The translations under genes and the position numbers were made by a program. From an uncultured Selenomonadaceae bacterium (lineage in GTDB: Bacteria; Bacillota; Negativicutes; Selenomonadales; Selenomonadaceae), in contig CAJOFR010000011.1 in NCBI GenBank assembly GCA_905234195.1, positions 1 to 64,000 of the forward strand: a stretch of 64,000 nucleotides of DNA. The letters are read 5' to 3'. Every line of letters begins with the position of its first letter. Within the stretch, counting starts at the first letter, position 1. This document shows, one piece after another, positions 23,936-33,655 of this stretch. The notes under the pieces are model-generated. The model saw only the letters and a program-made list of their open reading frames with translations. It had not been told where the DNA came from and searched no databases.

Positions 23936-24004
23936 TTTAATTTTTGCGGCAAGTCGGCGCAGGTTTATCCCGCCGGCGAAAATTGAACACGGTTAAAAAA
24001 AGTG

Positions 24005-24041
24005 ACGGCTCGGCTCTTCGTCAAATGTTGAGTCGAGTCGT
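24005..24041 (+). promoter_or_regulatory. Intercistronic stem-loop between gapA and pgk-tpiA
   Basis: ACGGCTCGGCTC (24005-24016) can pair over 12 positions, two of them G-U, with GAGTCGAGTCGT (24030-24041). No T-run follows, so it is more likely an mRNA-stabilising or processing element between the two glycolytic cistrons than a terminator. Role inferred from position. Confidence 0.5.
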
Positions 24042-24080
24042 TCGTAGTTTGTTGTTAAAATTTTTTGGGAGGAATTTTTA

Positions 24081-26018
24081 GTGAATAAGAAAAACATCAA
24101 GGACCTCAATCTTAAGGGTAAAAAAGTATTCGTGCGCGTTGATTTTAATGTGCCGATGGATGAAAATCTGAATATCACCAACGCTACCCGTATTGAAAAA
24201 ACTCTCCCGACTATTAATTATTTGATTGAACAGGGCGCGGCTGTGATTCTCGCTTGCCATGTCGGTCGTCCTACCGAAGCCCGCGAACCGAAATTCTCCA
24301 CGAAACCTATCGCCAAGAAACTTGCTGAACTCCTCGGCAAAGAAGTAAAATGGGCGGAAGATTGCATAGGCGAACCCGCAGAAAAAGCCGCCGCTGCTCT
24401 CCAACCCGGCGAAGTCCTCTTGCTCGAAAATCTCCGCTACCACAAAGAAGAAAAGAAAAATAAGCCGTCCTTCGCGAAGAAACTCGCCGCCCTCGCTGAT
24501 ATTGCCGTTGACGACGCGTTTGGCGTTTCTCACCGCGCGCACGCCTCCAACGTCGGTATCACTCACTTCCTTGAAACAGCGTCCGGTTTCCTCATGGAAA
24601 AGGAAATTAATTATATTGGCAAGACTCTTGAAAATCCTGCGCGCCCATTCGTCGCGATTATCGGCGGCGCGAAAGTCTCTGACAAAATCGGCGTTATCAG
24701 CAACATGATTGACAAAGTCGACACGATTATTATCGGCGGCGGCATGGCTCACACTTTCGACAAGGCGAAGGGCTACGAAGTCGGTACCTCTCTGCTTGAG
24801 GCTGACAAAGTCGACCTGGCGAAAGAGTTGCTCGAAAAGGCGGAAAAGAAGGGCGTCAAAGTCGTTCTGCCGGTTGACCTCGTCGTTGCAAATAAATTCG
24901 CGGCTGACGCTGAATATAAAACTGTTCCGGTTGACCAGTGCCCGGCTGATTGGATGGGGCTTGACAGCGGCGAAAAGACTTCCGAAGAATACGTTAAGGC
25001 TCTCGAAGGCGCGAAGACGATTATTTGGAATGGACCTATGGGCGTTTTTGAGTTCGATAATTTTGCTAAGGGAACTTTGGCGGTTGCGAAGGCTGTTGCT
25101 GACGCGACGGACAAGGGCGCAATTTCTATCGTCGGCGGCGGCGATTCCATTGCGGCTTTGAAGAAAACCGGTCTTTCCGGAAAAATTTCTCATATCTCCA
25201 CCGGCGGCGGCGCGACTCTCGAATATCTCGAAGGAAAAGTTCTGCCGGGTATCGATGCCATTGACGGAGTGGGACGCACCCCGATTATCGCCGGCAACTG
25301 GAAAATGAACAACACGATTAAAGAAGGTACCGCTCTTGTTGAAGAGTTGATTCCGCTCGTGAAGAATCCTCCTTGCCGCGTTGTCGTTTGCCCGACCGCT
25401 ACCGCTCTTGCCGCTGTCGCAAAAGCTGTCAAGGGCACGAATATTCACGTTGGCGCGCAGAATGTCCACTGGGAAGCAAAGGGCGCGTACACCGGAGAAA
25501 TTTCTACCGGTATGCTCAATGAAATTGGCGTCGATTATGTCGTACTCGGTCACAGCGAACGCCGCGATTATTTCGGCGAAACTGACGAGGGCGTCAACAA
25601 ACGCGCAAAGGCTGCCTTCAACGCGGGTATTACCCCGATTATTTGTTGCGGTGAGTCCCTTGAGATTCGCGAGGCGGGCACGTACATTGAACACGTCGTC
25701 AACCAAATTAATGCGGCTCTCGAAGGATTTAAGGCTTGCGAAGTCAAAAAGCTCGTCATTGCTTACGAACCGATTTGGGCTATTGGCACCGGCAAGACTG
25801 CGACCTTTGAGCAGGCTGAAGAAGTTTGCAAGGCTATCCGCGAAGCTGTTGCAAAGAAATTTGACCAAGAGGCGGCGGATGCTATTCGCATTCAGTACGG
25901 CGGCAGCGTGAAACCCGCAACGATTAAAGACCTCATGAAACAACCGAACGTTGACGGCGCACTTGTCGGCGGCGCATCTCTGAAAGCCCAAGACTTCAGC
26001 GCGATTGTCAATTTCTAA
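24081..26018 (+). CDS. pgk-tpiA: Phosphoglycerate kinase / triosephosphate isomerase fusion
   Basis: A 645-residue bifunctional enzyme. Residues 1 to about 395 are a full [71 protein letters not shown]. After a short linker GVGRT the rest is a complete [14 protein letters not shown] (Lys), [13 protein letters not shown] (His), [14 protein letters not shown] (catalytic Glu), [11 protein letters not shown]. Both active sites look intact. PGK-TIM fusions are known from Thermotoga; here the fusion sits between gapA and gpmI. GTG start at 24081 after GGGAGGAATTTTTA. Confidence 0.95.
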   Translation: MNKKNIKDLNLKGKKVFVRVDFNVPMDENLNITNATRIEKTLPTINYLIEQGAAVILACHVGRPTEAREPKFSTKPIAKKLAELLGKEVKWAEDCIGEPAEKAAAALQPGEVLLLENLRYHKEEKKNKPSFAKKLAALADIAVDDAFGVSHRAHASNVGITHFLETASGFLMEKEINYIGKTLENPARPFVAIIGGAKVSDKIGVISNMIDKVDTIIIGGGMAHTFDKAKGYEVGTSLLEADKVDLAKELLEKAEKKGVKVVLPVDLVVANKFAADAEYKTVPVDQCPADWMGLDSGEKTSEEYVKALEGAKTIIWNGPMGVFEFDNFAKGTLAVAKAVADATDKGAISIVGGGDSIAALKKTGLSGKISHISTGGGATLEYLEGKVLPGIDAIDGVGRTPIIAGNWKMNNTIKEGTALVEELIPLVKNPPCRVVVCPTATALAAVAKAVKGTNIHVGAQNVHWEAKGAYTGEISTGMLNEIGVDYVVLGHSERRDYFGETDEGVNKRAKAAFNAGITPIICCGESLEIREAGTYIEHVVNQINAALEGFKACEVKKLVIAYEPIWAIGTGKTATFEQAEEVCKAIREAVAKKFDQEAADAIRIQYGGSVKPATIKDLMKQPNVDGALVGGASLKAQDFSAIVNF

Positions 26019-26072
26019 TCCGCGAAAAAATTTAGGATTGCTTTCTAATCTGTGAAAAATATTTAGGGTTGC
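26012..26072 (+). repeat. Two imperfect 30-base tandem repeats after pgk-tpiA
   Basis: TTTCTAATC-(C/T)G(C/T)GAAAAA followed by TTTAGG(A/G)TTGC occurs twice, at 26012-26041 and 26042-26072. The first copy includes the pgk-tpiA stop codon, suggesting a local duplication of the gene end. No function evident. Confidence 0.6.
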
Positions 26073-26095
26073 TCGATTATTCGGGCGAAAATTTG

Positions 26096-26140
26096 AGCCG
26101 CCTCTGTTGGTCCTGACATTGGCGGCTTTAATTGATTTTT
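26096..26140 (+). terminator. Possible intercistronic terminator/attenuator before gpmI
   Basis: AGCCGCC (26096-26102) pairs with GGCGGCT (26121-26127), followed by TTAATTGATTTTT. Weak T-tract, so partial termination would lower gpmI relative to gapA and pgk-tpiA. Confidence 0.5.
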
Positions 26141-26168
26141 GAAAATTTTTTTAAGGAGAGTGTATCGA

Positions 26169-27704
26169 ATGGCATCAATCAAACACGCACCAATTTGCTT
26201 AATCATTATGGACGGCTGGGGTATAGGCGACGTAACTGACAAGTACAACGCAATTCAAGTCGGCAATACGCCCGTTCTTGACGAGCTGACGAAAAAATAT
26301 CCCAACGCGAAGTTGCAGGCGTCCGGCGAATATGTCGGGCTCCCTGACGGGCAAATGGGAAATTCTGAAGTCGGTCATATGAATATCGGCGCGGGCAGAA
26401 TTATTTATCAGCCGCTGACGAAAATCACGAAGGCTATCCGCGAAGGAGAATTTTTCCGGAATAAGGCGTTCACCGGAATTACTGACAAGCTCGCGGCAAG
26501 CGGCGGCGCATTGCATCTTTTCGGGCTCCTTTCGCCCGGCGGCGTGCACAGCCACACCGACCACCTTTATGCGCTGTTGAAACTCGCGAAGGACAAAGGT
26601 ATTAAAAAAGTTTACGTCCACGCTTTCCTTGACGGGCGCGACGTTCCTCCCAGCTCCGCGCACGAATACCTTGCGACTCTCGAAGAAAAGATTAAGGAGA
26701 TTGGCGCGGGACAAATCGCAACAATTTCCGGACGTTATTACGCAATGGATCGCGACAAGAGATGGGATCGCGTGCAAAAAGCTTACGACGCTATCGCGAA
26801 GGCCGACGCGCCGAAAAAAGCCACTTCCGCCGAAGCGATAAAGGCATCCTACGACAACAACGTTACTGACGAATTTGTTATTCCGGTCGTCGTTGGCGAT
26901 TATCCCGGCGTGAAGAAAGAGGACGGAATTATTTTCTTCAACTTCCGCCCCGACCGCGCCCGCGAAATTACGCACGCTTTCACGGACAAAACTTTTGACG
27001 GCTTCCCGCGCGTTGAAGAACTCGCCGGCATTCCCTACGTCACAATGACGCAGTACGAAGAAGGGCTTAACGTCGAAGTAGCCTACCCGCCGGAGAGTGT
27101 TGCGAACGGGCTCGGCGAAACTATCAGCAAGGCAGGCTTGAATCAGTTGCGCATTGCCGAGACTGAAAAATATGCGCACGTCACTTTCTTCTTTAATGGC
27201 GGCGTTGAAGAACCGTACGCGGGCGAAGACAGAATCCTTGTGCCTTCCCCGAAGGTTGCGACGTACGATTTGAAACCGGAGATGAGCGCGCCGACTGTCA
27301 CGTTAAAAGTTGTGGAGGCGATTCTTTCCGAGAAATACGACTTCATAATTTTGAACTACGCGAACGGCGACATGGTTGGTCACACCGGCGTTATGAAAGC
27401 GGCCGTCAAGGCTGTCGAAACGGTTGACGTTTGCGTCGGCATTTTCGTTGAGTGCATGAAGAAAGTTGGCGGCGAAGTTATCATTATCGCGGATCACGGC
27501 AACGCGGATCAGATGTTTGACCCCGTCGCGAAAGTTCCGCTCACCGCGCACACGACGAACCCTGTACCGATTATCGTTGTTTCGGATCGTGTTGCCGAAG
27601 TTGGGGACGGCGCGCTTTGTGACGTTGCTCCCACGCTCTTGACTCTCGCAGGTATGGAAATCCCCAGCGAAATGACAGGCAAATGTTTGATTAAGATGAA
27701 ATAA
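26169..27704 (+). CDS. gpmI: 2,3-bisphosphoglycerate-independent phosphoglycerate mutase
   Basis: A 511-residue metalloenzyme of the alkaline-phosphatase superfamily: ICLIIMDGWGIGD with first metal Asp, GLPDGQMGNSEVGHMNIGAG containing the phosphorylated Ser, FLDGRDVPPSSAHEYL, FNFRPDRAREITHAF, and IIADHGNADQM. Interconverts 3- and 2-phosphoglycerate. ATG 26169 follows AAGGAGAGTGTATCGA; an upstream in-frame ATG at 26139 precedes this site and is unlikely. Last glycolytic gene of the cluster; no enolase follows. Confidence 0.96.
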   Translation: MASIKHAPICLIIMDGWGIGDVTDKYNAIQVGNTPVLDELTKKYPNAKLQASGEYVGLPDGQMGNSEVGHMNIGAGRIIYQPLTKITKAIREGEFFRNKAFTGITDKLAASGGALHLFGLLSPGGVHSHTDHLYALLKLAKDKGIKKVYVHAFLDGRDVPPSSAHEYLATLEEKIKEIGAGQIATISGRYYAMDRDKRWDRVQKAYDAIAKADAPKKATSAEAIKASYDNNVTDEFVIPVVVGDYPGVKKEDGIIFFNFRPDRAREITHAFTDKTFDGFPRVEELAGIPYVTMTQYEEGLNVEVAYPPESVANGLGETISKAGLNQLRIAETEKYAHVTFFFNGGVEEPYAGEDRILVPSPKVATYDLKPEMSAPTVTLKVVEAILSEKYDFIILNYANGDMVGHTGVMKAAVKAVETVDVCVGIFVECMKKVGGEVIIIADHGNADQMFDPVAKVPLTAHTTNPVPIIVVSDRVAEVGDGALCDVAPTLLTLAGMEIPSEMTGKCLIKMK

Positions 27705-27765
27705 GTTTTAAGTGGTAAGAGGTAAGAAGCTATCCCTTGCCACTCGCCCCTTTCCCCTTGATAAG

Positions 27766-27882
27766 GAGCTCTTCTTTTCTTTTGGCGCAAAAGAAAAGAA
27801 GCAAAAGAAAACTGCCCGCAGAGGTCGCATCACGCGACCAAATGCGGGCGGCCGCCGCTCATCCTTGAGCGGCCTCTTTTTT
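27766..27882 (-). repeat. Structured intergenic hairpin cassette (copy B)
   Basis: Inverted orientation relative to copies C-E. Minus-strand order: stem GGCCGCTCA/TGAGCGGC with loop AGGA; outer GCCCGCA/TGCGGGC enclosing GGTCGCG-TGA-TGCGACC; then U-rich tract and CTTCTTTTCTTTTG hairpin ending GAGCTC. Located between the convergent gpmI and FecCD genes; on the minus strand it is the 3' UTR of the FecCD gene. T-runs on both ends make it a bidirectional terminator. Confidence 0.85.
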
Positions 27883-28860
27883 TTACAATTCTTTTCGCAA
27901 AAGGTAGAGGAAGAAGGGCGCGCCAAGCATCGCCATCAAAATCCCGACGGGTAATTCAACCGGTGAAAAAATTGTTCGTGACAGGGTGTCGCTGAAAGTT
28001 AAAACGGCCGCACCCAAAAGTGCCGAGCCGGGCAATAAAAATCTGTAGTCCGAACCGATTAGCAGGCGCGTTGCGTGCGGGATTATCAGTCCGACAAATC
28101 CCAACAGCCCGACGACACAGACCGACGACGCCGCTAAAAGCGCAGCCACCGCCGTTAAAATTGTCCGCGCTAAATTCACGCGCAAGCCCAGCCCCTTCGC
28201 AACTTCGTCGCCGAGCTGCAAAATATTCAAGTGCCGCGCCGCAAGCAATGCCAACACCGTCCCAAAAACCGTGTACGGAAATAAAATTTCTGCGTGTGAC
28301 CAGGATCGCGTCGACAGCCCGCCGACCATGAATAATAATGCGGCGTGAACTTTTTCGCTGTAAAAAATCAGCAACGCCGAAATCCCCGCGCCGAGAAATG
28401 CATTCACCGCGACGCCCGCCAAAATCACGCGGATTGGTCTTATGCCGTCCTTCCACGCCAAAATATAAATCAAAAACGCCGCGAACATTGCGCCGACGAA
28501 CGCCGCCGGCGTGACGAGTGCTCCCACGTCGTCGAAAGCCAGCATGAAAAAAATTCCGAACAAGCCCGCGCCTGAAGATATTCCGATTATGTGCGGGTCG
28601 GCTAAAGGATTTTTCATCACCGCCTGGAGTATCGCGCCCGACAGCGATAAATTTATTCCGACGAGAATCGCGACGAGTGTGCGCGGCAAACGAATGTTCT
28701 CTATGATTTGTCGTTCGGTCTCGCTGAAATTTATCGACTCGACGTTAAAAATTATCGCGCAGATTTTTTCCGCGCTTATGTCAACCGAGCCGTTCATTAA
28801 GCTCACAAAAAATCCGACGACCACCGCCGCGCCGAAGATTAAAATTTTTAAATTCCTCAT
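27883..28860 (-). CDS. FecCD-family iron-chelate/cobalamin ABC transporter permease
   Basis: A 325-residue permease with about ten hydrophobic segments and the BtuC/FecCD landmarks: RLPRTLVAILVGINLSLSGA, QAVMKNPLADPHIIGISSGAGL, the ATPase-coupling region GLRVNLARTILTAVAALLA, and GFVGLIIPHATRLLIG. Imports iron-siderophore, heme or vitamin B12. No binding protein or ATPase is adjacent; the ATPase gene at 18704 is a candidate partner. The start ATG 28860 has a poor ribosome binding site. Confidence 0.9.
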   Translation of the reverse strand: MRNLKILIFGAAVVVGFFVSLMNGSVDISAEKICAIIFNVESINFSETERQIIENIRLPRTLVAILVGINLSLSGAILQAVMKNPLADPHIIGISSGAGLFGIFFMLAFDDVGALVTPAAFVGAMFAAFLIYILAWKDGIRPIRVILAGVAVNAFLGAGISALLIFYSEKVHAALLFMVGGLSTRSWSHAEILFPYTVFGTVLALLAARHLNILQLGDEVAKGLGLRVNLARTILTAVAALLAASSVCVVGLLGFVGLIIPHATRLLIGSDYRFLLPGSALLGAAVLTFSDTLSRTIFSPVELPVGILMAMLGAPFFLYLLRKEL

Positions 28861-28924
28861 GACTTTTCAAAACAAAAGACGCGCAGTCAGCCGCCGCGCG
28901 CCACAAAATTTTCTTGACGAAAAA

Positions 28925-29368
28925 TTAATCCCTGACTTTGCATTTAATTTTCGTGATAACGCCGTTGACAACCTCGAACTCAATTTTTTTGGAATAATCG
29001 CTGCTGTAATATTCGTACTCGGTGCCGTCGCGTTCCACGTCTACCCTGTCAGCCGCGCCGAAAGTCCTGTTCAAAACGTCCGCGCTCTGCCCGACAGCCA
29101 CGCCGTTGGGAGTGGACAGCGCGCCGCTCTTCGTTTCGATTGACTCAACGATATTTGGGCGATCCTCGTCAACTTCAACCTTAAAATTGCTGTAAATCCA
29201 ATCGTCGCCTTTTTTGTAGTTCGGCTGCCCGCAAATGGAAATCAAGTCAGAAGTTTTCATGCCGGGATAAATTTTTCCGAGAGCAATTTTGTCCGGAGAT
29301 ACCGTCGCGAAACAAACGGACGACAGTACGAAAATTGCGCCCAATACAAGTGCCGTGAATCTTTTCAT
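28925..29368 (-). CDS. Small exported protein, SmpA/BamE-like pattern
   Basis: A 147-residue protein: signal peptide to about CFA (residue 21), then KIYPGMKTSDLISICGQPNYKKGDDWIYSN and GVAVGQSADVLNRTFGAADRV. Two G-x-(K/S)-x-(S/A)-D-(L/V)-L-x-x-x-G-x-(P/A) units are the signature of SmpA/BamE or SPOR-like small envelope folds. No lipobox. Related in pattern to the exported protein at 12657. Function unknown. ATG 29368 follows AGAAGGAGGATTTTTC. Confidence 0.6.
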   Translation of the reverse strand: MKRFTALVLGAIFVLSSVCFATVSPDKIALGKIYPGMKTSDLISICGQPNYKKGDDWIYSNFKVEVDEDRPNIVESIETKSGALSTPNGVAVGQSADVLNRTFGAADRVDVERDGTEYEYYSSDYSKKIEFEVVNGVITKIKCKVRD

Positions 29369-29531
29369 GAAAAATCCTCCTTCTAAAAATTTTTATAAGT
29401 CTATCAAATTTTCGCGCAGGTTTCAACAAAAATTTACGCCGCCAAAATTTTTAATCTACAGGAAGAAAATTTTTTTCGTCGAATTTTTAAGCGATTGAAT
29501 TTGAAAGATTGACGAGGAGGAAATTTTTTAT

Positions 29532-31769
29532 ATGGATTGTTTCGAGATAGAATTGGGTGGCAGAAAATTAATCGTCGAACAGGGAAAAATGGCAAAGCAG
29601 GCAAATGGCGCGGTGCTCGTTCGCTACGGAGACACGGCGGTTTTGGTCGCGGTGACTTCCTCTGCAAAGCCGCGCGAAGGTGCAGATTTTTTCCCGCTCA
29701 CTGTTGACTACGAAGAAAAAATGTATTCGTCGGGAAAAATCCCGGGCAGTTTTATGAAACGCGAAGGACGTCCTCAAACCAGCGGAATTTTGCGCAGTCG
29801 TTTGATTGACAGACCGATTCGCCCGCTTTTCCCTGAAGGTTTTCGCAACGACGTGCAAGTTACCGCTACGGTCATTTGCTACGACCCCGATAACCCGCCC
29901 GAAATTCCCGCGATGCTCGGCGCGTCCTGCGCGCTCTGCATTTCTGACATCCCCTTTGCCGGTCCCATTGCCGGCGTCCGCGTCGGCAGGATAGGCGAAG
30001 AATTTATTATCAACCCCAACCAGGAGCAAAGCGAAATTTCTACGCTTGATTTGGTCGTCGCCGGCTCAAGTGATGCCGTCATGATGGTGGAGGCGGGCGC
30101 GAACGAACTGCCCGAAGAAATTATTCTCGAAGCGATTTTATTTGGGCACGAGGAAGTTAAAAAACTCGTCGCCTTCCAAAATGAAATCGTCGCGAAAGTC
30201 GGCAAGGAGAAAAAAGAATACGAACTCTTCAAGCCCGACGAAAAAATTTCTGCCGCCGTCCGCGAAATTGCTCCGGAAAAAATCGACGCCGCAATCAGAA
30301 ATCCCGATAAACTCGCTCGCGATGCCGCCGTTGACGCCGTGCAGGAAGAAATTACCGCCGCGTTGCTCGAAAAATTTCCCGCTGAAGAATTTCCCAACGC
30401 CGAAAAGGAAATCGGAGAAGTTTTCTACAAAGTCAAAAAGGACGTCGTCCGCCGCATGATAACCCACGAAAAAATTCGCCCCGACGGTCGTGAACTTGAA
30501 GAAGTTCGCCCGATTAGTTGCGAAGTCGGACTTTTCGCGCGCACTCATGGCTCCGGTCTCTTCACGCGCGGACAAACTCAAGTTTTGACAATTACGACGC
30601 TCGGCTCTATCGGCGACGAACAAATTATCGACGGGCTTGACCCCGAATTTACAAAGCACTACATGCATCATTATAATTTTCCCGGATTTTCCGTCGGGGA
30701 AGCGCGTCCTTCACGCGGACCCGGTCGCCGCGAAATTGGTCACGGTGCTCTTGCCGAACGCGCGCTCGTTCCTGTCATTCCCGCGATTGAGGATTTTCCA
30801 TACACGATTCGTCTCGTCTCCGAAGTTTTGGAGTCGAACGGCTCCAGCTCTATGGGCAGCGTCTGCGGCAGTACGTTGAGTTTGATGCAGGCGGGCGTCC
30901 CGATTAAACGTCCTGTCAGCGGCGTGGCAATGGGGCTCGTCAAGGACGGCGATAAGCACACGATTTTAACGGACATTCAGGGAATGGAAGACGCGCTCGG
31001 CGATATGGATTTCAAAGTCGCCGGCACAACCGAAGGCGTCACCGCAATTCAAATGGATATAAAAATCGCGGGCATTACTCGCGAAATTTTGAGTGACGCA
31101 CTCGCGCAGGCAAAACGCGGCAGAAGTTTTATTCTGGGGAAAATGCTCGAAGTTATCAGCGAACCCGCGCCCGACCTTTCGCCTTATGCTCCGCGCGTCA
31201 TGACGACGAAAATTCCCGTCGATAAAATCCGTGAAGTTATCGGCACCGGCGGCAAAATGGTCAACAAGATTATCGAAGAAACCGGCGTCACGATTGACAT
31301 TAAGGACGACGGAAATATTTTCGTCACTTCGACGGACGTCGACGGAATTAAACGCGCGCTGGAGATGATTGAAAATATCGTTCATGATTTCCAAGTCGGT
31401 GAAGTTTACGAAAATGCTGTCGTCACGAGAATTGAAAGTTTCGGCGCGTTCGTCGATCTCCTGCCCGGTCGCGAAGGTCTCTGCCACATTTCACAGCTCG
31501 CGGCCAATCGTGTCGAGAAGGTTGAGGACGCCGTGAAAATCGGCGATATTTTGAGCGTGAAGGTTACCGAGATTGACGAGAAAGGGCGCGTCAACGTCAG
31601 CCACAAGGCGATGCTCCCTTCGCCCTCTGCAAATCGCAACACCCCCAGAAATTCCGGCGGAAGGAAACCCGAAAACAGGAGCTTTGACAAAAAAAATCCC
31701 GACCAAAGAAATTTTGACAGGCGCAACAACGACAGAACAGGCAACCGCCCGCCGCGCAGGAAGGTTTAA
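29532..31769 (+). CDS. pnp: Polyribonucleotide nucleotidyltransferase
   Basis: A 745-residue PNPase: two RNase PH domains ([70 protein letters not shown]), a KH domain ([20 protein letters not shown]) and an S1 domain ([28 protein letters not shown]). The tail after the S1 domain is basic and Asn/Arg rich ([15 protein letters not shown]), likely disordered RNA binding. Phosphorolytic 3'-5' RNA decay. ATG 29532 after GACGAGGAGGAAATTTTTTAT. Confidence 0.97.
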   Translation: MDCFEIELGGRKLIVEQGKMAKQANGAVLVRYGDTAVLVAVTSSAKPREGADFFPLTVDYEEKMYSSGKIPGSFMKREGRPQTSGILRSRLIDRPIRPLFPEGFRNDVQVTATVICYDPDNPPEIPAMLGASCALCISDIPFAGPIAGVRVGRIGEEFIINPNQEQSEISTLDLVVAGSSDAVMMVEAGANELPEEIILEAILFGHEEVKKLVAFQNEIVAKVGKEKKEYELFKPDEKISAAVREIAPEKIDAAIRNPDKLARDAAVDAVQEEITAALLEKFPAEEFPNAEKEIGEVFYKVKKDVVRRMITHEKIRPDGRELEEVRPISCEVGLFARTHGSGLFTRGQTQVLTITTLGSIGDEQIIDGLDPEFTKHYMHHYNFPGFSVGEARPSRGPGRREIGHGALAERALVPVIPAIEDFPYTIRLVSEVLESNGSSSMGSVCGSTLSLMQAGVPIKRPVSGVAMGLVKDGDKHTILTDIQGMEDALGDMDFKVAGTTEGVTAIQMDIKIAGITREILSDALAQAKRGRSFILGKMLEVISEPAPDLSPYAPRVMTTKIPVDKIREVIGTGGKMVNKIIEETGVTIDIKDDGNIFVTSTDVDGIKRALEMIENIVHDFQVGEVYENAVVTRIESFGAFVDLLPGREGLCHISQLAANRVEKVEDAVKIGDILSVKVTEIDEKGRVNVSHKAMLPSPSANRNTPRNSGGRKPENRSFDKKNPDQRNFDRRNNDRTGNRPPRRKV

Positions 31770-31794
31770 AAAATTCCTTCGTCCAAAAAAATTT

Positions 31795-31832
31795 AACGCC
31801 GTCGAAAAATTTTATTCGACGACGTTTTTTTA
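31795..31832. terminator. Intrinsic terminator between convergent pnp and rpiB
   Basis: AACGCCGTCGAA pairs with TTCGACGACGTT followed by TTTTTTT on the plus strand; A-rich on the other side. Serves pnp and possibly rpiB. Confidence 0.8.
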
Positions 31833-31876
31833 TTTGACACAGTAATTTTTTCTGCTATAATTTTTACAGATAATTT

Positions 31877-32338
31877 TCATTTTACCGGAACGCAGTGCCT
31901 GTTATTTATGTCGGCAACTTTCTGGACGCGGCGGCGGTATTTTTCTGCAGTCAGCGGCTCGGTTTTCAGCCACGTCTTGACAATTTCCATCGCGATTGCA
32001 CTGCCGATAATTTTTCCGCCTATGCAGAGGACGTTTGAATCGGTGTGTTCACGTGAGAGCTGCGCGCAGAAAGGATCTTGACAAACAGCGGCGTAAATTC
32101 CGTAAATTTTGTTGGCGATAAGAGCACTGCCGTAGCCGACGCCGTCAACGAAGATGCCGCGATCGCATTCGCCCCTGGCGACGGCAAGGGACGCGGGATA
32201 AACAAAATCCGAAAGGTCACAGCCTTCCTCGTCGTAGGTGCCGAAGTCTCTTACCTCGTAGCCATTTTTCTGGAGATATTTTTTAATCTCGTTTTTAAGC
32301 CGCGTGCCGGCGTGGTCATTAGCCATTGCGATTTTCAT
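31877..32338 (-). CDS. rpiB: RpiB/LacAB-family sugar-phosphate isomerase, variant active site
   Basis: A 153-residue protein of the RpiB/LacAB family: KIAMANDHAGTRLKNEI at the start, CDLSDFVYPAS, and QLSREHTDSNVLCIGGKIIG near the end are conserved. The catalytic loop, usually CGTGxGxSIAANK with the base Cys, reads DGVGYGSALIANK: the Cys is replaced by Asp. Ribose-5-phosphate isomerase B is the likely call, but the substitution suggests a shifted mechanism or substrate. ATG 32338 follows TAGGGAGGTACTTAA. Confidence 0.8.
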   Translation of the reverse strand: MKIAMANDHAGTRLKNEIKKYLQKNGYEVRDFGTYDEEGCDLSDFVYPASLAVARGECDRGIFVDGVGYGSALIANKIYGIYAAVCQDPFCAQLSREHTDSNVLCIGGKIIGSAIAMEIVKTWLKTEPLTAEKYRRRVQKVADINNRHCVPVK

Positions 32339-32430
32339 TTAAGTACCTCCCTAAAATTAACACGTTTAAATCGTTTTTAAATATTCGATACGGCAAAAAA
32401 TTTTCCTGTCAAAAAATTGGAGGAGATGTC

Positions 32431-33645
32431 ATGAAAAAAATTTTTAGTTTAGCTTTGACGATTATTTTTTTAGTCGCAAGTGTCGGCTGTGTTTTCGCCG
32501 CGAAGGACAAGCCGGAAAAAGTCAAGTTCAACAAAAAAATGCTCAAGGAAACTGAACTTGTCGAGTCTGCGGAAAGAGACGACCCAATTATTTCTTTCGG
32601 GGAAGTGGCGGACGAAGTGACTATTCTCGGTGAGGCGGTCGCCACGCCCGGGCAAATGGTGAACTTTATAAAAAAGCGCAACCCCTATCCGAAAATTAAT
32701 TGCAGTGTTGAAGAACTTGTCGGTTATTATTATGAAGAGGCGACGCGCGAAGGGATTCGTCCGGACGTTGCGATTTGCCAGGCGATTTTGGAAACGGGCA
32801 CGTGGAATTATGGCGGAGATGTTTCGCCGGATCAAAATAATTTCTGCGGGCTCGGAGCGACGGGCAACAAGGAACCTGGAGCAAGTTTCGCGACGCCGCA
32901 AATGGGAGTCCGCGCGCATATCCAGCACCTTTTGTCTTACGCGAGCCAGACGCCGCCCAAAATTGCCGTCGTTGACCCGCGCTACGAACTTATCGCGAAA
33001 TTCCGCCCGCATATTTTCGGCAAGATAAGACACTGGACGGGCTTAAACGGCGTGTGGGCAGTGCCGGGCAATCAGTACGGACAAACCATTTTGAGATTTT
33101 GGAAGCAAGCGCAAAACCCCGACGCCAGCGAAGAGTCTTTGGAGTACGCGCATGAACAAGTAAAAAAAAATTTGAATGACGCGGAAGTTTACGTTTATCG
33201 CGGGATTGTTTATTACGAGCAGGAAAATTTTTGGGGCGCGCAGGCAGATTTTAAAAAGGCGTTGGAGATTGACCCGAACCATGCCGACGCGACTTTCAAT
33301 TTGGCGTTGACTGAAACGAAACTCAAGAAGATTGATAAGGCTATCGCGACTTACGACAAATATTTGAAACTTTATCCGCAATCCGATACCGGCTATTACA
33401 ATCGCGGGCTTTTGAAACTCCGTAAGAAAAATTTTAAAGAGGCGATTAAAGATTTTCAGCGCACGTTAGAAATTCAGGACAGGTTTGCCGACGCGCAGAA
33501 TGAAATTGCCGTCGCGCACTTCATGCAGAAAAAATATAATGACGCCTGGAACGATATTAAAATCGCCGCCGAAATTAATACGACGAACGAAGTTATTAAC
33601 ACCAACAAGGCGAAACTCGAAGCTTGCATAAAAAAGAAAAAGTGA
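32431..33645 (+). CDS. Exported glucosaminidase-domain protein with TPR repeats
   Basis: A 404-residue protein with a signal peptide (KKIFSLALTIIFLVASVGCVFA). Residues about 85-225 form a GH73-type glucosaminidase domain: YYYEEATREGIRPDVAICQAILETGTWNYGG has the catalytic Glu of this lysozyme-like fold, and NNFCGLGATG is conserved. Residues about 245-400 contain four TPR units (DAEVYVYRGIVYYEQENFWGA, DATFNLALTETKLKK and so on). Probably cleaves peptidoglycan, possibly during septation or flagellar assembly. ATG 32431 follows TTGGAGGAGATGTC; an upstream start at 32326 is less likely. Confidence 0.82.
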   Translation: MKKIFSLALTIIFLVASVGCVFAAKDKPEKVKFNKKMLKETELVESAERDDPIISFGEVADEVTILGEAVATPGQMVNFIKKRNPYPKINCSVEELVGYYYEEATREGIRPDVAICQAILETGTWNYGGDVSPDQNNFCGLGATGNKEPGASFATPQMGVRAHIQHLLSYASQTPPKIAVVDPRYELIAKFRPHIFGKIRHWTGLNGVWAVPGNQYGQTILRFWKQAQNPDASEESLEYAHEQVKKNLNDAEVYVYRGIVYYEQENFWGAQADFKKALEIDPNHADATFNLALTETKLKKIDKAIATYDKYLKLYPQSDTGYYNRGLLKLRKKNFKEAIKDFQRTLEIQDRFADAQNEIAVAHFMQKKYNDAWNDIKIAAEINTTNEVINTNKAKLEACIKKKK

Positions 33646-33655
33646 GGCTGGTTAA

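Noticed and set aside
24078-25991. Long minus-strand ORF of 637 codons opposite pgk-tpiA
   Set aside because: Mirror-image reading of a strongly coding gene; no ribosome binding site and low-complexity composition. The same applies to antisense frames opposite gapA (22883-23896), gpmI (26199-27179) and glgB (61010-62101).
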